A DNA stretch of 64,000 nt from JAZKJD01 sp040384585 (GCA_040384585.1 JAZKJD010000007.1:1-64000), one strand, 5' to 3'; shown: positions 28,587 to 37,229, counted from the first letter of the stretch. The notes: generated from the letters alone by a model not told the origin. Program-made: numbers and translations.

Positions 28587-29660
28587 TTAGTGAAAATATG
28601 CTTCTACTTCAAAAAACTCTTCCTGATAAATAATAGACCACTTTTTTAATATTTCTCTAGCTAAATCATTTGGAAAGGCATTGTACCCGCGGCCTATTTT
28701 TTTGGATAAAATCAGTTCAATTCCTAAATTATGTGCGTAAAAAATTGGATCTAAATACTTCATAGTTGTTGGTTCTGAGATAGAAAAATTGAAAGGTTTT
28801 TTTTCAAACAGAACTTCATTTTCGCGAAAATTATCCCCATATTCATCATATGCGCCCATGTTAATCAAAATGGCCTTGTTAAAATCAAACTTATTAAAAG
28901 AATAAAAATCTGTCATTAAATTTTTTATGCCAGTTGCGCAAACTATAAAAGAGCTGTCTCTTAGTTCCTTAGCAATTATTTCCCTATTTGTGCTATCTAT
29001 ATAGTTAATTCCACACTTAAAAGCTACTTCCATAGATTCTTCATTCCTATCAATTGCTACTATTTTATCAGTAAACTTCATTAGTGAGTGTGCTATGCCT
29101 CTACCAACCTTTCCAAATCCAAATAATATAAATTTTTTATCGTAAATGTCATGACCAAATTTATACATTAAAGCTCTAAGAAACCCATCTCCTGTTCCTA
29201 ACATTGTTTCCAACAATTTGAGAAAGGAATCATCAACAGAAATAATAGGATAAAAGCAATTTGCTTTTTTATACAAGGCACTTCCAGTTTGAGTCAACTC
29301 TACTGCACCGATCTCAGGAGGGGAGATATTGAGCAGCTCTCCACAGCAATCCAAATGAAAATCATAAGTTTTTTTGAAATCATGCTCTATTTGAACTTCA
29401 ACATTTGCACTTTTTAATATATCTATTGCATCTAGGCTTGGAGACAAACTACTAATACAGCTTGCCGTAACTTCTGCCCCCCCCAATAAAAGGATTTCTA
29501 TTTTCAATACAGCTTCTATAGTTAAAGGAATATTATGAAGTATTTTTAACCCGTGATACATTTTCTTATCTTGGGCAAGATTACGTAATTCATACAAAAA
29601 AGGCATGCAATTTTTAGTATACCTCTTACGTGCTGATTCAAAAGCATTAAAATTAATCAT
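28587..29660 (-). CDS. S-adenosylhomocysteine hydrolase-like NAD-binding protein
   Basis: 357 residues, shorter than true SAH hydrolase (about 430-470). The order matches that family: HNIPLTIEAVLKIEILLLGGAEVTASC (cf. the HMTxQTAVLIETL..GAEV region), VELTQTGSALYKK, YPIISVDDSFLK (142-148, keeping the K of NDSVTK), then a Rossmann site GFGKVGRG (181-188). However, the catalytic Asp-Asn of the K-F-D-N box is replaced (LLETM), and the C-terminal NAD-covering K-x-Y is not evident. It is probably an NAD enzyme or sensor on a changed substrate. It sits between an acyltransferase gene and a kinase gene. Confidence 0.75.
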   Translation of the reverse strand: MINFNAFESARKRYTKNCMPFLYELRNLAQDKKMYHGLKILHNIPLTIEAVLKIEILLLGGAEVTASCISSLSPSLDAIDILKSANVEVQIEHDFKKTYDFHLDCCGELLNISPPEIGAVELTQTGSALYKKANCFYPIISVDDSFLKLLETMLGTGDGFLRALMYKFGHDIYDKKFILFGFGKVGRGIAHSLMKFTDKIVAIDRNEESMEVAFKCGINYIDSTNREIIAKELRDSSFIVCATGIKNLMTDFYSFNKFDFNKAILINMGAYDEYGDNFRENEVLFEKKPFNFSISEPTTMKYLDPIFYAHNLGIELILSKKIGRGYNAFPNDLAREILKKWSIIYQEEFFEVEAYFH

Positions 29661-29774
29661 AATACATTACCTGTTTTCACAAATGGATTAGGTTCTGCCT
29701 CTAAAATACCCTTGTCGCCATCTGCTGCATTAAAAAAAACAGCTCAAAAATAGTCATTTACGTTGTGTAAACTC

Positions 29775-29836
29775 CATTTTTTTCGCTGTTTTCACCTTGC
29801 GGATGACGACAAGCATCACTTTAGAAACAGAACCTA
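29775..29836. repeat. Short dispersed repeat C, copy 2
   Basis: tttttttcgctgttttcacc, ttgcggatgacgacaa and a tail ending cagaacctag. It lies in the 235-base gap between the acyltransferase and SAHH-like genes; the partner copy is at 26483-26544. The two copies are in the same orientation and bracket the SAHH-like and kinase genes. Confidence 0.7.
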
Positions 29837-29895
29837 GCGTTTTAGTTTTTAACGGGCATAGGTAACTTATTCCATTTGAAAGTTTTCTATTTTAT

Positions 29896-30567
29896 TTACA
29901 TTTTTTCTGAAGCTTCTGTTTCATTTTTAACAGTACAGAAATGACTATTTTCCAGGAAAAAATTAATTTTAGTCAGAACACTGTTTAAGCTTCTATATTT
30001 TATGAAATAAACTTCTACTGGACTTGGGTCTGTCGCTGCATATCTAAACTGACAATGATATAATCTTGTGAGGGGTAAAGAGTTATAGAGTGTTAACCAC
30101 TCTGGGATATTAGTGGTAGTTAGAACAGAATAGTTATGTTTTAGGCAATAGTTAAAAATAAAATTTAACAATACTAAACTAATAACTTTATTGTCAGGAT
30201 AATCTGGTAAAATTGCTTCTCTATTTAATTCAATTAAATTAAGTTGTTTTTTTGAATTTAAAATAGGACGAAGCAGTTGTTTGGCCTCACTATAACGTTC
30301 AATTTCTAATAGCCCTCCGGTATCCTCTTTGCAAAGCCTCGCACAAGCAATCACATCATCATTTTCGTTCGTAACCGAAAACCATATAGAATAATCATCA
30401 TAATCATCAACAAATTTTTTTTGTTGGTATGTTTTTTTAATCCTTATTCCTGAGTAATTATCAGTAGGTATATCCCACTTTAGTTTTTCTATGTAATACT
30501 CGTAAAGTAATGTCTTCGCTTTTCCAAGAGTATGGACGTCTTCTATTACACTAGTAACCAATCGCAT
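29896..30567 (-). CDS. LuxI/FeeM-like N-acyltransferase (GNAT fold)
   Basis: 223 residues. The pattern follows autoinducer synthases and N-acyl amino-acid synthases: LKWDIP (W31, as the LuxI Trp), acidic DDYDD (54-58, as LuxI D45/D48), ACARL (R77), and IELNREA (E113, R116 with the E-x2-R spacing of LuxI E100/R103). The LuxI Arg and Phe ahead of the Trp are not conserved (Tyr and Ile). It therefore could make an acylated signal or lipid but is probably not a standard acyl-homoserine-lactone synthase. First gene of a minus-strand cluster with the SAHH-like and hybrid kinase genes; no strong ribosome site. Confidence 0.7.
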   Translation of the reverse strand: MRLVTSVIEDVHTLGKAKTLLYEYYIEKLKWDIPTDNYSGIRIKKTYQQKKFVDDYDDYSIWFSVTNENDDVIACARLCKEDTGGLLEIERYSEAKQLLRPILNSKKQLNLIELNREAILPDYPDNKVISLVLLNFIFNYCLKHNYSVLTTTNIPEWLTLYNSLPLTRLYHCQFRYAATDPSPVEVYFIKYRSLNSVLTKINFFLENSHFCTVKNETEASEKM

Positions 30568-30717
30568 ATTATTATATTTCTAAAGTAAAGGGGATATAAT
30601 AAACTTATAACTATATGAAAACAATATCCGAAAGCTAATATAATTTCCAGGAGTACTATGGTTAAAAATAATTTTTTTAATAATTAGGATGTGTTGTCAA
30701 TTGCATAAGCTTGGATT

Positions 30718-30738
30718 GATCTTGCTATAGTTTTTCGG
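30718..30738. repeat. Recurring 19-base motif GATCTTGCTATAGTTTTTC
   Basis: Same string at 31178-31196; reverse-complement relatives at 2731-2752 and 43417-43439. Here it stands upstream of the IS3 OrfA remnant, so it may belong to the end of that insertion sequence. Confidence 0.6.
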
Positions 30739-30781
30739 ACACCAAGAACTGAGTAGAATATTACTTAGAGAAGGTGAAAAA

Positions 30782-31018
30782 ATGAGTAAAAAATATAATA
30801 AAGAATTTAAAGTGAATGCAGTCGATTTAGTATTAAGAAAAAAGCTAAGCTGTATTCAAGTAAGCCAAGACCTGGGAATAGGGTTTTCCACCTTAAAGCG
30901 TTGGGTAAAGGATGTAAAAGCCCATGGAGAAAGCCAAGCATTTCCTGGCAGTGGAAATTTAAGGGTAGAAGACGAAGAACGTCGTCAATTTAAGCGAGAA
31001 TATGAATTTATTTTTTAA
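30782..31018 (+). pseudogene. IS3-family transposase OrfA, truncated
   Basis: 78 residues. KKYNKEFKVNAVDLVLRKKLSCIQVSQDLGIGFSTLKRWVKD is the OrfA helix-turn-helix that binds IS ends. The leucine-zipper part is cut short (QFKREYEFIF) and no OrfB follows. A C-terminal OrfB scrap of the same family lies at 45650-45796 on the other strand. It could encode only a DNA-binding fragment. Confidence 0.85.
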
Positions 31019-31609
31019 TCAGCGAGCCTTTCTTTTAACGCCGTCAATGCTATCAATTATTTATATCAAAAACTACAAATAATCCTATTATTTCAATAGC
31101 TTAACTCAAGATAATGCATTTTTTGTAGAGTGCAAAGATTATGAATTTGAATAGACACTTTTTATTATCCTTAAGATGATCTTGCTATAGTTTTTCCTGA
31201 GTACCCCATTACTGCGCAGCGACAGAATAATTTAAGGTGATGAGATTAATTCAATCTTTGATTTTACTGGTGGGCCGTGATGGAATCGAACCATCGACCA
31301 ATAGATTAAAAGTCAATTTCATACTATGAATACCAACAACATACGACAAATAATTTCAATTCAATCAAAATAGTTTACTTGTTTTTATTCCTGTTATTTA
31401 TTGTTACTTACGGTAGTTTTTTATTTTCAATTGTCCCACTACTGCCCCTTACATAGGCTAGGAGTGACAGCTCCTAGGGAACGCTCTTTACTTGTAACAG
31501 ACTAACGTTATAACAGACTAAAGGTATAATGTGTTTTCTTTAGAATTTTGCATCATAGGGTTGGATTTATTTTTTATAATATGCTAATATTAGCATATTA
31601 AGGCTATTT
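31019..31609. other. Intergenic region holding the left end of the integrated element
   Basis: Contains the second GATCTTGCTATAGTTTTTC motif (31178-31196), the 57-base tRNA-Lys-derived repeat (31258-31314) and, at 31430-31455, ccactactgcccc, which also occurs at 45347-45360 near the right end. The promoter of the toxin-antitoxin pair must lie just upstream of 31610. No protein gene seen. Confidence 0.6.
31258..31314. repeat. attL: 57-bp direct repeat, 3' fragment of tRNA-Lys
   Basis: Identical over all 57 bases to 45399-45455. It includes CCA, acceptor, T-arm and anticodon region of tRNA-Lys(UUU) on the minus strand, but the 5' half of the tRNA is absent here. This is the displaced tRNA 3' end expected after integrase-mediated insertion into a tRNA gene. 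Bases beyond 31314 differ from those beyond 45455. Confidence 0.93.
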
Positions 31610-31951
31610 ATGAAAGAATTAGAATGGGTGGGTAGCAGTAAAAAAGACTTAATGGACTTTCCAGAAGAGGTAATTCAGGAAATAGGTTATGCGCTTTATC
31701 TTGCACAGAAAGGAGAACACTATAGTAAAGCAAAACCATTTAAAGGGTGTGGATCTGGTGTTTATGAAATAGCGACAGAGTACGATAAAAATGCCTATCG
31801 CTCTGTTTATATAGTGAATTTAGGAGATACTATTTATATAGTACATTGCTTCCAGAAAAAATCAAAAAGGGGAATAAAAACCCCTAAAGAAGAAATCGAT
31901 GTCATTAAACAACGGTTAAAACTGTTAAGCGCTGAAGTTAGTAAGAGGTGA
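31610..31951 (+). CDS. HigB/RelE-like toxin (phage-derived Gp49 type)
   Basis: 113 residues. KELEWVGSSKKDLMDFPEEVIQEIGYALYLAQKG, KPFKGCGSGVYEIATEYDKNAYRSVYIV and IYIVHCFQKKSKRGIKTPKEEIDVIKQRLK are typical of the Gp49-like family of ribosome-dependent mRNA-cleaving toxins. The downstream XRE antitoxin starts 5 bases past the stop. This toxin-first order is usual for HigBA. It lies just inside the left end of the integrated element and could stabilise it. Confidence 0.9.
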   Translation: MKELEWVGSSKKDLMDFPEEVIQEIGYALYLAQKGEHYSKAKPFKGCGSGVYEIATEYDKNAYRSVYIVNLGDTIYIVHCFQKKSKRGIKTPKEEIDVIKQRLKLLSAEVSKR

Positions 31952-31956
31952 TGATT

Positions 31957-32301
31957 ATGGCACATAAAAGCAAAGATAAGTTAGAAATTACGAAATCAAG
32001 TGGTAATGTATTTGCTGATGTTGGCTTACCAAATGCAGATAAATATTTAGCAAAAGCAGAGCTTGCTAGACAGATTAATCATATTATTACGAAACGTTCT
32101 TTAAAACAAATCGAAGCCGCTGAAGTTCTTTGCATCGATCAACCCAAAGTTTCTGCACTAAGTTGTGGACGATTAGATGATTTTTCTATTGAACGTCTCA
32201 TTGATTTTTTAAATAAATTAGATCGTGATGTTGAAATTATTGTTAAAAAAAAACCAACTCGCAGGAAGAAGCATGGTCATTTGCTTGTTGCATTCGGGTA
32301 A
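31957..32301 (+). CDS. HigA-like XRE antitoxin
   Basis: 114 residues. The start at 31957 has aagagg 8 bases upstream; two earlier in-frame starts overlap the toxin stop. A helix-turn-helix is seen in ARQINHIITKRSLKQIEAAEVLCIDQPKVSALSCGRLDDFSIERLIDFLNKL, ending in VEIIVKKKP as in the HigA/HTH_37 family. By analogy it should neutralise the toxin and repress the operon. The C-terminus is basic (RRKKHGH). Confidence 0.9.
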   Translation: MAHKSKDKLEITKSSGNVFADVGLPNADKYLAKAELARQINHIITKRSLKQIEAAEVLCIDQPKVSALSCGRLDDFSIERLIDFLNKLDRDVEIIVKKKPTRRKKHGHLLVAFG

Positions 32302-32464
32302 AATTGGTCTCAGACCAACCTTGGCAAGCAACAGCGATTGTTTCTGTCGGCTTATCCCCTAGTAAAATCATTGAAAAATCAAAACTCCCAAGTTAGCCAA
32401 CTTGTCCAAACTTTCTTGCTGGCTAACTTCGACTTGTTGGCCGTACTGACTGCTTGCTAATCTT

Positions 32465-32689
32465 TTAGCTTCCTTGTTTATTTTGTTCATTAACCCAGTT
32501 AAAAAAAGCAGTTTCATCAATTAAAACGCGTTTACCGATTTTTTTAATCACCTTAGCAAAACCATTTTTGTGTCGATTAAAGATCAGATTGCGTAAACCG
32601 CCAACCTTTGGCCACTCATGGTATTTTCCCCAACTTGGTATAGGGATGTAGCGAGTAGACGAAGGAGAAATAGATTTATCGATATTCAT
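32465..32689 (-). CDS. AlpA-family regulator / excisionase-like protein
   Basis: 74 residues from 32689, which has ggaagg 4 bases upstream. Small winged-helix fold typical of AlpA: YIPIPSWGKYHEWPKVGGLRNLIFNRHKNGFAKVIKKIGKRVLIDETAFFNWVNEQ. Such proteins control prophage or island integrases and can act as excisionases. Its neighbour is the tyrosine integrase at 34564, so it probably belongs to the mobility control of this element. Confidence 0.85.
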   Translation of the reverse strand: MNIDKSISPSSTRYIPIPSWGKYHEWPKVGGLRNLIFNRHKNGFAKVIKKIGKRVLIDETAFFNWVNEQNKQGS

Positions 32690-32856
32690 TGAACCTTCCT
32701 TTTCATAGAATGAAAATGGGTATCTAGACAATTATGTTATAAAAGTACATACTAGCAATTGCACTTATAAACAAGTCTAGTATAGAAAATATGCTTTAAA
32801 AGTGGTAGCAACGATATACGGTATGCTTAGACCTACAATCACTTAAGGTAGTTAAA

Positions 32857-34479
32857 ATGTTAAATGACTCAAAAAAAACAAATGATGATTATTTTAGTTT
32901 TTTAGAGGATACTGGGAATCTTAAATCTTTATATAAAAACCCCCCATCAGAAAAATTACAGGAATATTTAAATTCATTATCAAAGAAGCCGTCTACTACG
33001 ACAGAAGATGATTTGCAGGATATCTTTTTGAATAATGTTAAAAAATTTATGGCAATAGCTAATCTCAGCAAGCAAGCTAGAAAGGACTATTTTGGCGATG
33101 AACGCTTAGGATTGCATTATCCTACAGATTTAGCGTCCTTATGTTCGAAGGGTGTCGTAGAGAGCGAAAAAAACAGTAGATTATTCTCTGTGCCCCCAGA
33201 GTGGGCATTTATATCAAAGAATGCTAGTGCTCGCTGGATAATTGTTTATTCGGGTGTCACGCCTGCAGAAGCACTAAATAAATTATTGCAGGGACCTACC
33301 ACCATCGATTGTGCCATGTTTTCTCAACTTGCCATATGGTTCGGAATTAGAAGTATGCTAGGAAATGAAAAATTTAATCAGTTATTTGGTCGTGTCCCTT
33401 TATACATAACGGTTATATCTCCTTTGCCAGTTGAGAATCCACGAAAACCCTATTCGGGAAATCCCTTATATCCTTTTTTATCACGGCGCTCTCCTGGTGC
33501 TTCTGCAAAGAAAACATTGCAGTTGGTTCAGGTCTCGAATCATAAAGATTATCGTTATAAGCATCCGCGTGGTGAACATGAGGTACAGAATTGTATAGTT
33601 ATTGATGACTGCTACACGATGTTTGATCCCTATTATTCATTCGAGGCTTGTAGCATATCGCGTAGTAAAATAGTTGAGGCTTTGATATCGGAATTCAATT
33701 TACCTCGAGGCAAACGAGACATCGATAGGATAGAAGAAATCTCCACGTGTGTTGCCTTAGGAGAGGGAAGCTCTAATTCGTTGTACGTTGATGGCGATTT
33801 GGTCACTTATGAAGCGTTTTTGGAAAAAGAAAAATCAAAAAAGATAGAAGAGTGGCAAGCTCTGTGCCTAAAGGATATGCCGTCCGAGAATTCTTGGTGT
33901 TTCAGTTTTGACTTTAATAAATTTAATTTATGGTTACAGGATATGGAATTGCATCTGTCACCTAGTCGCGGCCAACAAGTGGCCAATGATCAGCAGTGTT
34001 CTACAAATGTTCCAGATGAAATGGTGATGACTAAGAAGGAAATTAATGATTTATTTGCTCAAGTGAATAATAAGCCTGACTTGAAAGAAGCTAATACATC
34101 ACTTCGTCAGACTTTAAGTAAAAAAAGAACTGTTCACTTAGTTGACTATGATCCAACATTGCTTGCATCACGTATGTTTCTTGGAAAACTAGCTGAGTGG
34201 TATATTAGCTCTGAGGATAGGCTCATAACCTCCGATGAAGAAATAGATCTGAGTGATAGTCGATACTATAATTTTGGGTTTGATCGTAAGTGTCATTTCC
34301 CCCCACTACCTAACTACACTTCACCTAAATACTGGCAGATGCCGCAGTTGGGTGTACCACAGCGTAAATCATTACTACAAGGTGTATTCTTTCAGCCAGT
34401 CGCGCCAGCTGTTAGTGATGGTAGTAATTCATTAGTAGACCACTTGCATAACCCAGTGATGGACTTGAGTTCAAGGTAA
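32857..34479 (+). CDS. Unknown 540-residue protein, possible cysteine hydrolase effector
   Basis: Not recognised with certainty. The middle has GPTTIDCAMFSQLAIWFGIRSMLGNEKFNQLF (Cys about 152), then HKDYRYKHPRGEHEVQNCIVIDDCYTMFDPYYSFEA; the order Cys ... His ... Asp could form a papain-like or transglutaminase-like triad as in some bacterial Cys hydrolases. N-terminus is hydrophilic without signal peptide; the C-terminal third has no features. Carried on the integrated element between alpA and int, so it is cargo and may act on host targets. Family and activity are inference. Confidence 0.5.
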   Translation: MLNDSKKTNDDYFSFLEDTGNLKSLYKNPPSEKLQEYLNSLSKKPSTTTEDDLQDIFLNNVKKFMAIANLSKQARKDYFGDERLGLHYPTDLASLCSKGVVESEKNSRLFSVPPEWAFISKNASARWIIVYSGVTPAEALNKLLQGPTTIDCAMFSQLAIWFGIRSMLGNEKFNQLFGRVPLYITVISPLPVENPRKPYSGNPLYPFLSRRSPGASAKKTLQLVQVSNHKDYRYKHPRGEHEVQNCIVIDDCYTMFDPYYSFEACSISRSKIVEALISEFNLPRGKRDIDRIEEISTCVALGEGSSNSLYVDGDLVTYEAFLEKEKSKKIEEWQALCLKDMPSENSWCFSFDFNKFNLWLQDMELHLSPSRGQQVANDQQCSTNVPDEMVMTKKEINDLFAQVNNKPDLKEANTSLRQTLSKKRTVHLVDYDPTLLASRMFLGKLAEWYISSEDRLITSDEEIDLSDSRYYNFGFDRKCHFPPLPNYTSPKYWQMPQLGVPQRKSLLQGVFFQPVAPAVSDGSNSLVDHLHNPVMDLSSR

Positions 34480-34563
34480 ACGATAGTCGAGGACCGGAGG
34501 CGACTCGCCTCTTTATCCTCTTTTTTTCTCTCCCCTAACAATAAACCGAATTTTACATTTACT

Positions 34564-35661
34564 TTAGTTATTTAATGAACCCTGCTTATAAGCAACATAC
34601 CCAGCAAAAATTTTCTCATTCATCTTAGCAACGACTTTACTAATATGCGCTTCGGATAAATGCGCATAGCGTTTAACCATCTGCAATGTTTTATGACCCA
34701 ACACTTCGGAAATTTCCGATAAGCTGGCACCATTCATGGCAAGATAAGAAGCCGCACTATGCCGGAGATCATGGAAACGAAAGTTAACGATGCCAGCACG
34801 TTTTAAAGCAGTTCTCCAAGGAGAACGAATATCAATGGGATTTTTCAGATTCTTACCAGGAAAAACAAGATCACAACGTAGGTCACGTGTTTTTTCATAC
34901 TGTTTCATTAAGGCTAATGCATGACCACTTAAAGTTAGTACGCGTCGCTCTCCATTTTTAGTTTCATGCAAGATGATTACACCACGTTGCAAATCGACAT
35001 CTTCCCAACACAAACCTAAAAGCTCCATACGCCTAGCGCCGGTAGAAAGAGCCAACACCACTACCCTATAAAGGATCGAGCTGTCACTCGCTTTACAAGC
35101 CTCTAATAATCGAAGACGTTCTTCATCCGACAAAAAACGCACACGGCCTCGCGGTTCTTTAGGTTTAGCAAGTTTGAGTAAAGGGTTTTCCTCAACCCAG
35201 AGCCATTCTTTTATAGCAACAGTAAAAACATGACTCAACACAGCAAGATATCGATTAACGGTAGCGGGCGTACGAAACGCTTTACGTTTGGTTTTTGTTT
35301 CAAGTAATTTATCACGTTGTTCGGCTAATAAAGCGGGCGTTATTTCTGCAAGCGTATAAAATCCTAACGTCTCTTTCCACCATTGCAATTGTCCAGTCTG
35401 GCTAAAGCCACTCTTAGGCTTGACAGGAAGAATTTTTTTAACATAACGGTCAATCGCTTCCGCTAAAGTATGACGCTTGGCTTCAGAAGTTTTAAAATAT
35501 CGACCTTCGCGCAAAAAGACTTCAGTTTGCTGACCCCAGTTACGGGCATCGGTTAAACGTCGAAAGCTAGCGGTTTGAGTAGGAAAACCTTTGAGCCTAA
35601 CCTTGACACGGAAACTCATTTTCCCGGTGTGAGTCATTCTTTTTTCAATGTTTGCCATCAT
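34564..35661 (-). CDS. int: Tyrosine integrase
   Basis: 365 residues. N-terminal Arm-type DNA-binding region, SAM-like core-binding domain (about 60-165), then catalytic domain with LSTGARRMELLGLCWEDVD (first Arg), HDLRHSAASYLAMNGASLSEISEVLGH (His-x-x-Arg, His/Trp) and the Tyr in MVKRYAHL. It is of the P4/phage island type that uses tRNA 3' ends, which agrees with the 57-base att repeats at tRNA-Lys. Start overlaps the stop of otsA (TAATG-like, 35659-35663), so it is translated from the otsA message. Confidence 0.95.
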   Translation of the reverse strand: MMANIEKRMTHTGKMSFRVKVRLKGFPTQTASFRRLTDARNWGQQTEVFLREGRYFKTSEAKRHTLAEAIDRYVKKILPVKPKSGFSQTGQLQWWKETLGFYTLAEITPALLAEQRDKLLETKTKRKAFRTPATVNRYLAVLSHVFTVAIKEWLWVEENPLLKLAKPKEPRGRVRFLSDEERLRLLEACKASDSSILYRVVVLALSTGARRMELLGLCWEDVDLQRGVIILHETKNGERRVLTLSGHALALMKQYEKTRDLRCDLVFPGKNLKNPIDIRSPWRTALKRAGIVNFRFHDLRHSAASYLAMNGASLSEISEVLGHKTLQMVKRYAHLSEAHISKVVAKMNEKIFAGYVAYKQGSLNN

Positions 35662-37229
35662 TATTTCCCTGTATTGTTAAATAAATAATCAGGTTTTAAA
35701 AAATTTCCCATGGCTTTTAAAAAGGAATTCATCCAGTGATTCACATCATGAAGTTTCTCTCTTTTTCTAAGATGAAACATTCGAATCTCCCTTTCATTTG
35801 TAGACATAGTGAGTGCTCTATGAAGTATGTCGGCAACATTGTCTATTTCATAAGGGTTAATAATCAATGCTTCACGAAGCATTTCTGCAGCTCCAGCAAA
35901 TGAAGAAAGCACTAAGACTCCAGGTTCATTAATTTGACAAGCTACAAACTCTTTAGCAACAAGATTCATACCATCTCTTAAAGAAGTCACAAGAGCAATA
36001 GCAGAATCTCGATAAAATCCTGCAAGTTTATCTTGACTAACAAAACCATAAAGATAACGAATGGGGTTCCATGAAACGCTTGAAAACTTCCCATTTATTT
36101 TACCAACAAGGTTATCAAGCTCTTCTTTTAATTCTTGGTATGCTTTTATATCAATTCTCGAGGGCACAACTATCTGAAGTAAAGTAACTTTTTCTATGTA
36201 TTCCGGCCATTTTTCTAAAAGATGTTCAAAAGCTCGCAGGCGATGAACAAGGCCTTTTGTATAATCAAGTCGATCCACGCCCAATATGATACGTTGTTCA
36301 TCATTTTCCCAACTTTTTTTGGCTTTCTTTGCTAAATGCACGAAACTATCAAAGGGGATACCCATTGAGAACGATCGAACTCGAACGATACGTCCATTAT
36401 ATTCCACCAAGCTATTTTTTATATCAATTCTGCATCCTAAGCTTCGCTTACAACAATCCAAAAAATTCACAACGTAATCTTCAATATGAAAAGAAACCAA
36501 ATCACATCCAAGCATCCCCTGTAAAACTTCGTCATCATGGGGAAAAAGTCTGAAAAGATCGTACGATGGAAAGGGGATATGAAGGAAGAATCCTAGTTTA
36601 CATTTTAGATTTTCTTCTTCTGCTTGTAGCCTTACCTTATTTGCAACCAATAAAAGGTGATAATCGTGAATCCAAACGATAGGAATTGGAGAATCAGATT
36701 TCAATCCATCACTGATTTTTCTAAGTGTTTCAAGTATTTTTTCAGCAAAAAGAAAATTGACTTGACTATAGGCTTCCCAGCTTTCTGGGTTAAAAATAGC
36801 TCTATCAGACATACTGTGAAAGAGTGGCCAAAATGCAGCATTGCAGCAACTATTGTAGTAGAGACAATAGGTTTCCTTATCAATATTCATAGGAATGACC
36901 TGCTCTGCTTTTAATTCAGAAGCCGAAGCTTTGTCTAAGGGATCAGGTTCAGGAATTTTAATAGACTTCATTCCAAAATAATCTTGTAAATAAACACCAG
37001 GAAATCCGATCCACAGTCCTGAAGACTGTACAACAAGAGATGAAAGCGCCGTCACTAATCCGCTAGCACTATATTTTCTTTCAAAACTGTCAGTTTCTTC
37101 ATTGTATTTTAGGATAAAAGCTAGACGATTACTGACAACGATCAAAGTAATGAAAGTATTATTATTAACTTCGTCTTGATTCAATTTAGAACATTGTAGT
37201 TTTGCTTTTTCTTGCCTCGCAAATTTCAT
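35661..37229 (-). CDS. otsA: Trehalose-6-phosphate synthase, animal-like
   Basis: 522 residues. Makes trehalose 6-phosphate from UDP-glucose and glucose 6-phosphate. GT20 landmarks: VVSNRL, WIHDYHLLL, FFLHIPFPSYDLFR, GVDRLDYTKGL and LRDGMNLVAKEFVACQ. Segments such as YNSCCNAAFWPLFHSMSDR, CDLVSFHIEDYVVNF, LLEKWPEYIEKVTLLQIVVP, SWNPIRYLYGFVSQDKLAGF and ALIINPYEID read like insect Tps rather than bacterial OtsA (which has VERLDYSKGLPERF). Animal enzymes continue into a phosphatase-like domain; this one stops where that would begin. It has a ggag ribosome site and is co-transcribed with int. Transfer from an arthropod host is a serious possibility. Confidence 0.92.
   Translation of the reverse strand: MKFARQEKAKLQCSKLNQDEVNNNTFITLIVVSNRLAFILKYNEETDSFERKYSASGLVTALSSLVVQSSGLWIGFPGVYLQDYFGMKSIKIPEPDPLDKASASELKAEQVIPMNIDKETYCLYYNSCCNAAFWPLFHSMSDRAIFNPESWEAYSQVNFLFAEKILETLRKISDGLKSDSPIPIVWIHDYHLLLVANKVRLQAEEENLKCKLGFFLHIPFPSYDLFRLFPHDDEVLQGMLGCDLVSFHIEDYVVNFLDCCKRSLGCRIDIKNSLVEYNGRIVRVRSFSMGIPFDSFVHLAKKAKKSWENDEQRIILGVDRLDYTKGLVHRLRAFEHLLEKWPEYIEKVTLLQIVVPSRIDIKAYQELKEELDNLVGKINGKFSSVSWNPIRYLYGFVSQDKLAGFYRDSAIALVTSLRDGMNLVAKEFVACQINEPGVLVLSSFAGAAEMLREALIINPYEIDNVADILHRALTMSTNEREIRMFHLRKREKLHDVNHWMNSFLKAMGNFLKPDYLFNNTGK

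Noticed and set aside
29896..30567. True LuxI acyl-homoserine-lactone synthase
   Set aside because: The conserved Arg and Phe before the Trp are missing and no LuxR-type receptor is nearby, so only the wider acyltransferase family is claimed.
31268..31314. Second tRNA-Lys gene
   Set aside because: Only the 3' part is present; the acceptor 5' strand and D-arm are missing, so it is an att copy and not a tRNA.
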